Shown: positions 1-8,507 of the stretch, in pieces | Layout of the letters: each line of letters opens with the position of its first letter | How positions within the stretch are numbered: position 1 is the first letter of the stretch | Assembly (NCBI GenBank): GCA_028280605.1 | Contig: JANQLL010000148.1 | Span: 1-43,615, forward strand | DNA from: Candidatus Gastranaerophilales bacterium | Lineage (GTDB): Bacteria > Cyanobacteriota > Vampirovibrionia > Gastranaerophilales > JANQFW01 | Direction: 5' to 3' | DNA length: 43,615 bases | Program-made: the position numbers and the translations under genes | Notes under the pieces: generated by a model | Database searches by the model: none | Seen by the model: only the letters and a program-made list of their open reading frames with translations | What the model was told of the DNA's origin: nothing

Positions 1-246
1 ACTTTGCATTTGGCTTGTATTTTTTGCAAGAGCAACGTCCTTCATTGCTTTGTGTATTTGTTCTATTTTAACTTGTATAGAGAGAGCACTTGTTGATACA
101 GCGTACGGGTGCTTATACAATTTATTTGTAAAACCTGCAAATTCCATTAAAAAATTAATAGAACATGCTCCCAATATCAACATAATAGGGATAAAAACCA
201 TCATCATCGTGACCATGCGTTTGCCTACGCCAAAACTTTGCTTCAT
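1..246 (-). CDS. Chemoreceptor-like membrane sensor, N-terminal part (cut by window start)
   Basis: Only the first 82 codons lie in the window; the gene continues beyond base 1. The start is the ATG at 246-244, preceded by AGGAGA at good spacing. The protein opens with a short basic cytoplasmic stretch and a hydrophobic segment at about residues 11-31. This is followed by a motif typical of four-helix-bundle sensor domains of methyl-accepting chemotaxis proteins (NKLYKHPYAVS, then an Ile/Lys-rich helix with KAMKDVALAK). It is probably a chemoreceptor or a related membrane sensor such as a hybrid kinase. The output domain is not visible, so the exact class is open. Confidence 0.7.
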   Translation of the reverse strand, partial: MKQSFGVGKRMVTMMMVFIPIMLILGACSINFLMEFAGFTNKLYKHPYAVSTSALSIQVKIEQIHKAMKDVALAKNTSQMQS

Positions 247-497
247 AAATGACTCTCCTTTAAAATAATAATTTAACCTTAGATAAAATGTAATCCTTAT
301 CATGCTTTTAAGCATAACTTTGTAAGTATTGATTTAATTTTCTACTCAGCTATTGCATTTTTAGTTTTAAAATTTTTAATTTTTATTATTTTATACAGAC
401 ACAAAATACCCATATAAATGCATACGTTTTATACACGCAATCTCTTTTTTCTTTTATTTCTTTTTTATATACAACTTAGATAGTTATTATAGTTTAA

Positions 498-526
498 ATT
501 CTAGCATTGCATATTTGTATAGTCAA
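498..526 (-). promoter_or_regulatory. Sigma70-type promoter for the chemoreceptor-like gene
   Basis: On the minus strand TTGACT (526-521) and TAGAAT (503-498) are separated by exactly 17 bp. The predicted start of transcription near 490 leaves a leader of about 240 nt before the ATG at 246. That leader contains a short hairpin (ATGCTT/AAGCAT, 302-315). Confidence 0.55.
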
Positions 527-803
527 TAAATATAAAGTTAAACCATATAAAAGGTTTACTACATAACGGTTTTGCAAAAATAATTGGAAACCCTTTTTGC
601 CTTCTTGGTTGAAACAAGTTTAGCAATTTATTTCAAATGGCTTTAGTATTTAAACTTAAAAGATGTTATTTGCGTAAGTTGTTTAGAACAAATAAAAGAA
701 CCTTATTATTCTATTTGTCATTTCGTTTTGAGATACGAAAAACATAACAAGTATAACAAGATTCTATACATACACTTTTTTATTTGATTTTTAAAATTTA
801 ATA

Positions 804-825
804 TATACTAATTTGGGTTAGTATA
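804..825 (-). terminator. Hairpin just after the flotillin stop codon
   Basis: TATACTAA (804-811) and TTAGTATA (818-825) form a perfect 8-bp stem with a 6-nt loop, starting 6 nt beyond the flotillin stop. The stem is AU-only and the following U-tract is interrupted, so this may be a weak terminator or a 3'-end stabilising stem. Confidence 0.4.
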
Positions 826-831
826 GTATAT

Positions 832-2382
832 TTATTGTTCTTTTTGGTTTTCCTGATCAACTATTTGATTTTTAACATCACCAAGATATTCAGGTAATTT
901 TACACCTGCTTGCTGAGCCAAATCGTGCATAGCAGGTAGAGACTTAATTAAATCTCTCATAAAATTAGCTGTTGTGCTGCCTTTATCACTACCTGCTCCA
1001 CCATCCCAAACAGTGATTTTATCAAATTTGATATTTTTAATAGCTTCAACTTGAGTTTCGACTATATTTTCAACTTTTTCAATCATTAAGAAGCTTGTTG
1101 CTATAGTCGGATTGTCTGAACAAACACCAACCAGTTTTTCATAACCGTCAGATTTTGCCTCTAATACAGCTTTCACGCCTTCTGCTTCTGCAAAGTATTT
1201 AGCTTTAATAGCATCCGCTTCACCATAAGCAATTCTTCTTTGTTTTTCCGCTTCTGCTTCTGCTTCGATTTCAACTTTTTGCTTATCAATTTCTTGTCTT
1301 ACAACTTCTTCTTTTTCCAGTCTTGCGGTTTCCATGCTTCTTTGAGCAACTAAAACATCACGTTCCGCTTGTGCTTGTGCTACTTCACCACGTCTTAGGG
1401 CTTCTGCTTTTTGCTCTAACAAGTCTGCATCGTAGCCCGCAATTTTAGCTTTAGAATTATTTTCACCTTCTACTGCTTCAGCTTCGTAGGCTGCAACTTT
1501 TACTCTTTGTTCTTTGTCAGCTTCTTTTTGACCCACTTCTGACTGGGCTACTTGTTGTGCAACTCTTACTTCTTTTTCTTTGTCTGCTTGAGCTTCACCG
1601 ATTTTTGCTTCGGCTTCGTAGGCTGCGACTTTTACCCTTTGCTCTTTGTCAGCTTCTTTTTGACCTACTTCTGACTGAGCCATTTGTTGTGCTACAACTA
1701 CTTCTTTTTCTTTATGTGCTTCAGCCTCACCGATAGAACCGAATTTATCCTGTTGAGCTACGTCAACTTTTGCTTTGTTTATAGCTTCTGCTGCTGCACG
1801 TTGTCCAATTGCGTTAATATAACCCGATTCATCGGTTATATCTCTAATATTTACGTTAATTACTTCCAGACCAACTTTATTTAATTCTGTGTTTACGTTT
1901 TGGTTAATTTGTACAAGAAACTTTTCTCTGTCCTGGTTTATTTCTTCAATTTCCAGAGTTGCAATGACTAACCTTAATTGACCTAAAATAATATCGTTTG
2001 CCTGATCTATAATAGCTTTTCTGTGCATACCAAGTAATCTTTCGGCTGCATTCACCATTAATTCTGGCTTGGGTGAAATACCAAATGTAAATGTTGATGG
2101 AACATTTACCCTGATATTGTTCTTAGAAAGCGCACCTGTCAGGTCGATTTCTGTGGTCATTGGTTCAAGACTTAAGTATTCATAGTCTTGAATCAATGGA
2201 ATAACAAACGCACCGCCACCATGAATACACTTGGAGGTTTTTTCTTCGTTTGTTTTACCGTAAATAACTAAAACTTTGTTTGAAGGGCATCTTTTATACT
2301 GGTTTGCGACAAAGCCAAGTACAAAAAGAAGGATTAGAATAGGAACTATTATAATCCCCATAATACCTGAAGTTTCTAGCAT
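832..2382 (-). CDS. floT: Flotillin-family (SPFH) membrane scaffold protein
   Basis: 516 aa. An N-terminal hydrophobic hairpin segment (about residues 5-27) is followed by an SPFH/band-7 domain (about 30-200) and a long Glu/Ala/Lys-rich coiled coil (about 205-430) with the EAEA/AQAE pattern of flotillins. A globular C-terminal tail follows. Flotillins organise ordered membrane microdomains and influence membrane fluidity and protein complexes. The start ATG at 2382 has GGAGAG 4-5 nt upstream, inside the end of the preceding NfeD-like gene. The arrangement is that of Bacillus yuaF-yuaG (floT), so the two products probably act together at the membrane. The oddity is an exact 44-residue internal duplication in the coiled coil (listed separately). 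Confidence 0.9.
   Translation of the reverse strand: MLETSGIMGIIIVPILILLFVLGFVANQYKRCPSNKVLVIYGKTNEEKTSKCIHGGGAFVIPLIQDYEYLSLEPMTTEIDLTGALSKNNIRVNVPSTFTFGISPKPELMVNAAERLLGMHRKAIIDQANDIILGQLRLVIATLEIEEINQDREKFLVQINQNVNTELNKVGLEVINVNIRDITDESGYINAIGQRAAAEAINKAKVDVAQQDKFGSIGEAEAHKEKEVVVAQQMAQSEVGQKEADKEQRVKVAAYEAEAKIGEAQADKEKEVRVAQQVAQSEVGQKEADKEQRVKVAAYEAEAVEGENNSKAKIAGYDADLLEQKAEALRRGEVAQAQAERDVLVAQRSMETARLEKEEVVRQEIDKQKVEIEAEAEAEKQRRIAYGEADAIKAKYFAEAEGVKAVLEAKSDGYEKLVGVCSDNPTIATSFLMIEKVENIVETQVEAIKNIKFDKITVWDGGAGSDKGSTTANFMRDLIKSLPAMHDLAQQAGVKLPEYLGDVKNQIVDQENQKEQ
1471..1734 (-). repeat. Tandem 132-bp duplication inside the flotillin coiled coil
   Basis: Two consecutive 44-residue units (residues 217-260 and 261-304), each starting IGEAxAxKEKEV and ending KVAAYEAEA. 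They are nearly identical in protein and DNA. Each unit is itself two 22-residue segments (IGEA.. and VGQK..). 44 equals four 11-residue (hendecad) turns, so the duplication would lengthen the coil without breaking its register. Confidence 0.85.
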
Positions 2383-2383
2383 A

Positions 2384-2947
2384 CTACTCTCCTTTTTCTC
2401 TTATGTACGGTTCTACAATTAGAACGTTTTTATCTATTTCTTTTACTATTATTGGACTAAAAGAACTTATTGTTTCTTCTGTGTCATTAATTGCATCATA
2501 GGTCATAAGCTTACCGCCTACTTTTACTTGAACCTGACCGATTTTGTTTGGTTCTAATATTGTGTAGGCTTGTCCTATTATGCCTACGCATTCATTTATA
2601 TCAAATTGAACCTGTTTGTTTAAATTTTTTACTCGTTTCATCAAAAACGACGTAAATAACATCATTGCAACACCAAAAATTCCTGCAATAATTACGGATA
2701 CTCCGTTTGACATATCCCATTCACTCTTTGCAGCGAGACCAAGCCAACCAAAGCCCATAAAAAAGGCTAAGATCGATTGTAAAGACATTAACTCAAAGGC
2801 TTCTGTCGAAAACCCTTCGGTTGAGCCTTGTCCTGAGTAGTCGTGCCCCATAAATGTCATTATCATTATTATGATAAACATAATTGTACTAATGCTTGCA
2901 ATTATAAAGTAAAATTTTGAATAGCTGTCTAAATATTCAAAAAACAT
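2384..2947 (-). CDS. NfeD-like membrane protein, flotillin partner (YuaF-like)
   Basis: 187 aa. Hydrophobic segments lie near residues 12-32, 54-74 and 83-105. A C-terminal soluble domain of about 70 residues follows (GIIGQAYTILEPNKIGQVQVKVGG...), matching the small OB-fold of NfeD/YuaF proteins. No ClpP-like protease domain is present, so it belongs to the short NfeD class that travels with flotillins. The stop codon TAG is one base away from the flotillin ATG, so the two genes are almost certainly cotranscribed and translationally coupled. The RBS AAGGA lies upstream of the ATG at 2947. Confidence 0.8.
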   Translation of the reverse strand: MFFEYLDSYSKFYFIIASISTIMFIIIMIMTFMGHDYSGQGSTEGFSTEAFELMSLQSILAFFMGFGWLGLAAKSEWDMSNGVSVIIAGIFGVAMMLFTSFLMKRVKNLNKQVQFDINECVGIIGQAYTILEPNKIGQVQVKVGGKLMTYDAINDTEETISSFSPIIVKEIDKNVLIVEPYIREKGE

Positions 2948-3108
2948 GCATATTTTTCCTTATATTATTAATGCTTACTTTACTTTGATATTATCATGGG
3001 TATTATTTATTAAAGAAACATCAAATAAAGGATATTGTATAAGGTGGTATTTCTTATTTTTTATAATAGAATCTTAGTTAGTAAGTATTAAAAGGATTCT
3101 TATAAGTA

Positions 3109-3324
3109 ATGACGTATAAAACTATTGAAATACCTACAAATAGAAACTTAACTCGTTGTCAATATGAACTTGTGTATAATAATAAGTCTTACCCTCCTAA
3201 GTTTGTAATATCAGTAGCTAATGAATATGCTAATGGAGAATGGTTAGCCCCAGAAGATTTTAATGGAGGAATACCCTTAAATAATTTTTTAAAAAAATTA
3301 GGATTTTCAATCAAAACCAAATAA
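3109..3324 (+). CDS. Small protein resembling the ScoMcrA N-terminal head domain
   Basis: 71 aa. The pattern YELVYNNKSYPPKFVISVAN, then EDFNGG and NFLKKLGF, is that of the small N-terminal domain found on ScoMcrA-type modified-DNA restriction enzymes and on some HNH nucleases (consensus YPPK.V.S.A.....G..L....F.GG...N.FL...GF). Here it stands alone with no nuclease domain after it; a terminator follows at once. An in-frame TAA just before the ATG excludes a longer form. The RBS AAGGA is about 11 nt upstream. It may be a free-standing DNA-binding domain or a leftover of a restriction gene. Function is not established. Confidence 0.6.
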   Translation: MTYKTIEIPTNRNLTRCQYELVYNNKSYPPKFVISVANEYANGEWLAPEDFNGGIPLNNFLKKLGFSIKTK

Positions 3325-3331
3325 AAGTAAG

Positions 3332-3360
3332 AAATTTTAGTAAGTTACTAAATTTTTTTT
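3332..3360 (+). terminator. Rho-independent terminator
   Basis: An inverted repeat (TTTAGTAA/TTACTAAA core) is followed by eight T residues directly after the stop of the 71-aa gene. Confidence 0.65.
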
Positions 3361-3395
3361 GAACTATTAAATTTTAAAATATATTAAGAAAGAAA

Positions 3396-3472
3396 TGGGG
3401 CGAGTGATGGGAATTGAACCCACGAATACCGGAACCACAACCCGGGGCCTTAACCACTTGGCTACACCCGCC
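3396..3472 (-). tRNA. tRNA-His (GTG)
   Basis: A full cloverleaf can be drawn. The acceptor GCGGGTG pairs with CACTCGC, the anticodon loop is TTGTGGT, and the T arm is GTGGG/CCCAT. The extra 5' G (position -1, base 3472) opposite C73, the histidine identity mark, is encoded, and so is the 3' CCA (3396-3398). Last of three tRNAs in the cluster. Confidence 0.93.
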
Positions 3473-3518
3473 ACCATTTTACTATTTATAATTTTATTTT
3501 GCTTATTAATATTAAAAA

Positions 3519-3591
3519 AGCGGGCGACGAGGTTCGAACTCGCGACATCCAGCTTGGAAGGCTGGCACTCTACCAACTGAGTTACACCCGC
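3519..3591 (-). tRNA. tRNA-Gly (TCC)
   Basis: Acceptor GCGGGTG pairs with CGCCCGC, the D arm contains AGTTGGTA, the anticodon loop is CTTCCAA (anticodon TCC), and the T arm is GCGAG/CTCGT. Discriminator U73 is usual for bacterial tRNA-Gly. The 3' CCA is not encoded. Confidence 0.93.
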
Positions 3592-3625
3592 ACAGCTTTT
3601 TTATTATTTAATATCTTTTTAAGAA

Positions 3626-3699
3626 TCGGGATGACAGGATTCGAACCTGCGACCCCCTCATCCCAAGTGAGGTGCGCTACCAAGCTGCGCTACATCCCG
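3626..3699 (-). tRNA. tRNA-Pro (TGG)
   Basis: Acceptor CGGGATG pairs with CATCCCG, the D arm contains AGCTTGGTA, the anticodon loop is CTTGGGA (anticodon TGG), the T arm is GCAGG/CCTGT, and the discriminator is A73. CCA is not encoded. First gene of the Pro-Gly-His cluster. Confidence 0.93.
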
Positions 3700-3719
3700 T
3701 TCTTTATAAGACAATATTA

Positions 3720-3748
3720 AGTTTAACTAACATGAATTAACCTGTCAA
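3720..3748 (-). promoter_or_regulatory. Promoter of the tRNA cluster
   Basis: On the minus strand TTGACA (3748-3743, a perfect -35) and TAAACT (3725-3720) are separated by 17 bp. Transcription would start about 10 nt before tRNA-Pro. A second, repeat-borne promoter lies just upstream (3763-3803). Confidence 0.6.
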
Positions 3749-3762
3749 GTATAGATTTTATT

Positions 3763-3803
3763 TATACTGCTCATCAATTAAATTTCAGATTACTCTTTTC
3801 AGA
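3763..3803 (-). repeat. Promoter-like repeat, copy A (upstream of tRNA cluster)
   Basis: Read on the minus strand this 41-nt block matches 29901-29940 with one substitution and one extra base. It holds two TCTGAAA direct repeats 14 nt apart, then a 17-bp spacer leading to TATAAA. A degenerate third relative may lie at about 3866-3910 in the same orientation. Confidence 0.75.
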
Positions 3804-3936
3804 TGGAGTATAATTATAGCAAATACTATATATTTTCCTTTTTAATTCCCCTTTAAATCCTTATAATAATATTATAAGGATCATCAGTAAATTTTAGATT
3901 ATAATCTATTTTATTAGATTTTTAACAGGATTGAAT

Positions 3937-3958
3937 ACTCTAAAAAAAATTTTAGAGT
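3937..3958. promoter_or_regulatory. Palindrome upstream of the secreted-protein gene
   Basis: ACTCTAAAA (3937-3945) and TTTTAGAGT (3950-3958) form a perfect 9-bp dyad with a 4-nt centre. It is about 34 nt before the ATG at 3992 and just upstream of a -10-like TATAGT (3962-3967). The position suits an operator; it could also be a leader hairpin. Confidence 0.4.
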
Positions 3959-3991
3959 TAGTATAGTAGAAAGAAATTTAAGGATTAATAA

Positions 3992-4570
3992 ATGAAATAT
4001 TTTCTTATTATGATACTCTCTTTTATATACTTTAATAGCATATGTCTAGCCCAACAACTTAATAAGCCTAACTGCGCAGAGATATTTAATAACCTGCCAA
4101 TAATAGACATGCAATACTTAGCCAATGAAGACCCTTACGAGTCTTTGCAATACGAGAATTATATTTATTCACCATACCCTTTAATAAAGTTCTCTCTAAA
4201 ACTACAAATACCCAATAAAACATTAAAACCAGGGTTTTATTTATTAACGCCAAGGACAGAGAATGGGTATGATTTTGTATTATTTAAGCAAAACGGCAAA
4301 ATACAAGGCATAGTACCCGTTTACGAAAAACAATTAATATATCCAAAGGATGTGTATAATCAACAACCAAAACCTAAAACACCATTATGGAAAAAACCAA
4401 TCACCGGGCTAAAAAAAGGAGCCATAAAAATAATGGGAAAAAAGAAAAAACCTCACCCTCTACCCAAATATGCTATGGACGCACACTTTGTTGACGGAAA
4501 AAAATATTTCCTTATGACTTTATATTTTGAAGAATACGCTTATAAAATGCTTTTTAAAGTAATTCGTTAG
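3992..4570 (+). CDS. Secreted protein of unknown function
   Basis: 192 aa with a clear signal peptide (MKYF, hydrophobic core, then SICLA-QQ as the likely cleavage site near residue 20). The mature part is about 170 aa, with a beta-rich section (LKPGFYLLTPRTENGYDFVLFKQ) and a very basic loop around residues 130-155 (GKKKKPHPLPKY). No known family was recognised. The RBS AAGGA lies 7 nt before the ATG. The 3' end overlaps the convergent gatD by 4 bp. It resembles in style, not obviously in sequence, the other secreted protein at 27074-27871. Confidence 0.75.
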   Translation: MKYFLIMILSFIYFNSICLAQQLNKPNCAEIFNNLPIIDMQYLANEDPYESLQYENYIYSPYPLIKFSLKLQIPNKTLKPGFYLLTPRTENGYDFVLFKQNGKIQGIVPVYEKQLIYPKDVYNQQPKPKTPLWKKPITGLKKGAIKIMGKKKKPHPLPKYAMDAHFVDGKKYFLMTLYFEEYAYKMLFKVIR

Positions 4571-5301
4571 TATTTTTTATTTATCACTCTATTATGGGCA
4601 AATAATTCTATTTTATCATCAAGGGCTTCTAGCTTAAAGTTATCATTATATTTTCTTTTGCCGGCAAGGCTTATCAAGTAATCAGTAAAATGAGGATTTT
4701 TAGGTAATAAAGAACCATGCAAGTAAGAACCAAATACATTTTTATAGACACCACCTTCTGTGTTATCTTCTGCATTGTTGCCATTACCTGTACTTACAAC
4801 ACCAAGTGGCTTTGTATCCCCTCTTAAATAAGTAAGGCCACTATGATTTTCAAAACCAACCAATGTTTTTATATCATTGCAAGAAAACTCTGTATTTACG
4901 GTAACATTGCCTATGTATCTTTTATTACCGGCTATTGTGTATGTATCCATTATTTCAAGGCCCGGGACTTTATCTTTATTTGCTGGCTTATAATATTCGC
5001 CAAGCAGTTGATACCCACCGCATATTGCCAAAAACACAGCATCATTGCTATCAGCTGCTTCAGTTAATGCATTTTTTTGAGTTTGAAGTTCATCAGCTAT
5101 CATTAATTGTTGCTGATCTTGACCTCCCCCGATAAAGTAAAAATCATATAAATCAGGATTTATTTTATCTCCGGGGTTTATTTTATGTATATTTAAGTTA
5201 ATTCCTCGCCATAAACAACGTTGCTGTATGGCGAGGATATTACCTTTATCTCCATATATATTTAATAATTCAGGATATAAATATGCTAAATTAAATTCCA
5301 T
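4567..5301 (-). CDS. gatD: Lipid II isoglutaminyl synthase, glutaminase subunit GatD
   Basis: 244 aa, a CobB/CobQ-type glutamine amidotransferase of the GatD group. Visible features are the IYGDKGN start region, the GGGQDQQQ loop, the nucleophile Cys94 in AICGGYQLLG, Arg128, and the catalytic His195 in SYLHG. Cys94 and Arg128 match the positions known for Staphylococcus aureus GatD. The enzyme frees ammonia from glutamine for MurT, which amidates D-Glu of lipid II. MurT is usually the direct neighbour but is absent here. The gene instead follows atpC by 21 nt on the same strand, so it is probably expressed with atpD-atpC. The upstream RBS is weak. Confidence 0.85.
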   Translation of the reverse strand: MEFNLAYLYPELLNIYGDKGNILAIQQRCLWRGINLNIHKINPGDKINPDLYDFYFIGGGQDQQQLMIADELQTQKNALTEAADSNDAVFLAICGGYQLLGEYYKPANKDKVPGLEIMDTYTIAGNKRYIGNVTVNTEFSCNDIKTLVGFENHSGLTYLRGDTKPLGVVSTGNGNNAEDNTEGGVYKNVFGSYLHGSLLPKNPHFTDYLISLAGKRKYNDNFKLEALDDKIELFAHNRVINKKY

Positions 5302-5322
5302 TACAAATTTCAGTCCGGCATT

Positions 5323-5739
5323 CTACAACTTATGAGCTTGGCTAGCAGCAGAGATTCTGGCAATAGCTCTTAATAATGCAATTTGAGCTCTTTGATGATC
5401 AACATCTTTAACTTCTTCAAGTTTTAATCTAGCTTCTGCTCTTTCTTTTGCTGCATTAGCTCTTGTCAGATCAATTTCACTGCCTAATTCTGCTTTATCG
5501 GATAATATTGTAACATTATTATTGTTTATTTGTAAAATACCACCTATTATAGATATACATCCACAGCAATTATCCTGCTTGTAAAGAGTTACACCTATAT
5601 CAAGAGCAGTCATATAGTCAATATGATTGGGTAAGATTCCTATATCACCATCCACTGCTTTTGAGTAAACAGCATCAACCTCTTCATCAATTAAGATTTT
5701 ATCAGGTGTTATTATTTTTAAGTTCATTTTATTTGCCAT
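5323..5739 (-). CDS. atpC: F1F0 ATP synthase epsilon subunit
   Basis: 138 aa, the normal length. The N-terminal beta-sandwich (MNLKIITPDKIL..., GDIGILPNHIDYMTALDIG) and the C-terminal two-helix domain (AKERAEARLKLEE ... RAIARISAA) are both present. The subunit sits on the central stalk, links gamma to the c-ring and restrains ATP hydrolysis. The ATG at 5739 is two bases after the atpD stop, so translation is coupled. An internal Met five residues in is the other possible start. No alpha, gamma, delta or F0 genes are nearby. Confidence 0.93.
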   Translation of the reverse strand: MANKMNLKIITPDKILIDEEVDAVYSKAVDGDIGILPNHIDYMTALDIGVTLYKQDNCCGCISIIGGILQINNNNVTILSDKAELGSEIDLTRANAAKERAEARLKLEEVKDVDHQRAQIALLRAIARISAASQAHKL

Positions 5740-5741
5740 GG

Positions 5742-7193
<1,452 letters not shown>

Positions 7194-7373
7194 CTATATT
7201 TTTCTAAATTCCATATTTTTTAAATTTATTATAATATTATTTTTTTCTACTTATCTATTCTATATTATAAATCGATCTTTACAAAAAAAAGAATAGTTCT
7301 CTTGATGCATAATTTTAGTTTAACGTTACTGATGGACTTTGATTAACGCTTTTTTTGCGGAAAATTGACATGT

Positions 7374-7422
7374 AAAAAAAGCAACGATAAACTCCCCTTT
7401 GCCAAGCAAGAGTTACCATTGC
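7374..7422 (-). terminator. Terminator-like hairpin upstream of atpD
   Basis: Read on the minus strand, a stem of about 13 bp (GCAATGGTAA-CTC against GAG-TTTATCGTTGC, with two wobbles and one bulge) is followed by seven T. It lies about 200 nt before the atpD ATG in the sense direction. It may end transcription from the decayed gene at 7395-7532 or act as an attenuator in a longer atpD leader. Confidence 0.45.
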
Positions 7423-7532
7423 ATTAAAATAAATGCATTGAACTCTCTTAATAGATATATTATTTTGATTTGATCTTAATATTTTCTGCAAGTGCTCTAT
7501 TAATTTATCTTTACCCTCTATTTTTTACTCAT
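7395..7532 (-). pseudogene. Decayed N-terminus of a transposase-like gene
   Basis: An RBS (GAGGGA) precedes ATG at 7532 and gives MSKK, then a stop. Adding one base in the A-run restores a protein-like frame: EGKDKLIEHLQKILRS, NQNNISIKRVQCIYFNAM. This has the feel of the helix-turn-helix start of IS630-type transposases, but the family call is tentative. The rest of the gene is gone. No terminal inverted repeats were found. Confidence 0.35.
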
Positions 7533-7637
7533 TTATACATCCCTCAATACTTATAGGGATATTTTACCATAAGTTATATCTTGATTGCATTTAAGTATTA
7601 GTTTATAAAGCCACTAACGAAAAGAAATAAAATACTA

Positions 7638-7720
7638 TTTTGTTAATATTTATATACAAATTTAAACAAAATTATAAATCAATTCTTTGTTTGTAGTTTA
7701 ATAGCATGTGACAGAACAAT
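7638..7720 (+). repeat. Duplicated leader core, copy 1
   Basis: An 83-bp block starting TTTTGTTAATATTT and containing TTCTTTGTTTGTAGTTTAAT, then GCATGTG.CAGAA. It recurs at 8348-8430 with roughly 90% identity and the same length. It sits 45 nt before the ATG of the first gene of the tandem family, as promoter or 5' leader. A second shared block (7601-7651) matches 9281-9335. Confidence 0.8.
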
Positions 7721-7764
7721 AAATATTAAAAATTAACTTGAAAACAAAAACGAAGGGATTAATT

Positions 7765-8286
7765 ATGGTAAGTATACGTAACGTAGGCTTTATTGCTATG
7801 AATATTCAACAAAATAACGTTACTTTTCAGGGTAGGAAGCCAAAAAGAAAACCATTAGAGATAATGCCTACAATATATGAAGATGAAGAAATCGCTAAAG
7901 CTGCAAAAATTTCAGCTAAAGAACAATTACAAAAAGTGGTTGAACGAGTACAAAAGATGCCCTCAGAGGTGTTTAACGCACTAGTTGGATATAGTGGACC
8001 TAAAACAGATGCCGATCTATTGACAGTTAAAAAAAATTGGGAAGAAATAATAAAAGGAAAGCTTCGCATACCACTTGAAGACGATAAACAAACTAGTACA
8101 TTGGTAAAAGAGGCTGCTCTCAAAAAAGACAAGGAGCCAAAAGCTACAAATAGTTTTGAAAAAGAATATTGGGACAGCTTAATTGATGAAGAGCTTGACC
8201 TTGATGCAGAATTTGAAAACTCTGAGATAACAAACACACCGTCTGAAGCAAAGCCAAAAGGCTTTGGATGTCTTACTAAAAGATAA
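7765..8286 (+). CDS. Tandem-family small protein 1 (unknown function)
   Basis: 173 aa. The ATG at 7765 is chosen because GAAGGGA lies 6 nt before it and the same spacing recurs in the third gene; a longer TTG start at 7738 is unlikely. The N-terminus MVSIRNVGF matches the third gene (MISIKNVGF). It is followed by NNVTFQGRKPKRK, a short F-x-G motif before a basic patch. The body is helical and charged (about residues 35-90 and 115-145) and ends Lys/Gly-rich with a single Cys (GFGCLTKR). No known domain, no signal peptide, no membrane segment. Probably cytoplasmic or exported by an unrecognised route. Leader DNA is shared with its two downstream neighbours. Confidence 0.65.
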   Translation: MVSIRNVGFIAMNIQQNNVTFQGRKPKRKPLEIMPTIYEDEEIAKAAKISAKEQLQKVVERVQKMPSEVFNALVGYSGPKTDADLLTVKKNWEEIIKGKLRIPLEDDKQTSTLVKEAALKKDKEPKATNSFEKEYWDSLIDEELDLDAEFENSEITNTPSEAKPKGFGCLTKR

Positions 8287-8347
8287 CTGCTTTTGGTTTT
8301 CTAAAAAATTAGAAGCAAATGCTATTAACTATAATTTATGCTTTTTA

Positions 8348-8430
8348 TTTTGTTAATATTTGTATATAAATTAAAACAAAATTATAAATTAATTCTTTGT
8401 TTGTAGTTTAATGGCATGTGGCAGAATGAT
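8348..8430 (+). repeat. Duplicated leader core, copy 2
   Basis: Same 83-bp block as 7638-7720 with about ten base changes and no length change. Here it ends 77 nt before the ATG of the second gene. Confidence 0.8.
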
Positions 8431-8507
8431 ATCTATTCATATTTTAGTTAATTTGAAAGCTAAATAAAACTCTCTTTATTAAAAATAACAAAATAAGGGA
8501 ACATAAA

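Larger units (their letters stand above)
247..831. other. Intergenic region
   Basis: AT-rich region between the flotillin stop and the chemoreceptor-like start. It holds the promoter at 498-526, a long untranslated leader, a weak 6-bp stem (721-740) and the hairpin next to the flotillin stop. No coding region with a ribosome binding site was seen. Confidence 0.5.

Noticed and set aside
50..268. 72-codon plus-strand frame
   Set aside because: It lies opposite the chemoreceptor-like gene, which has a good RBS, TM segment and recognisable motifs.
247..490. Riboswitch in the long leader of the chemoreceptor-like gene
   Set aside because: Only one short hairpin is visible and no known riboswitch core motif was recognised.
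3367..3720. Three open frames on both strands
   Set aside because: They overlap the three tRNA genes and are by-products of tRNA sequence.
7738..7764. Longer TTG start for the first tandem gene
   Set aside because: The ATG at 7765 has the RBS at the right spacing, and the alignment with the third gene begins there.
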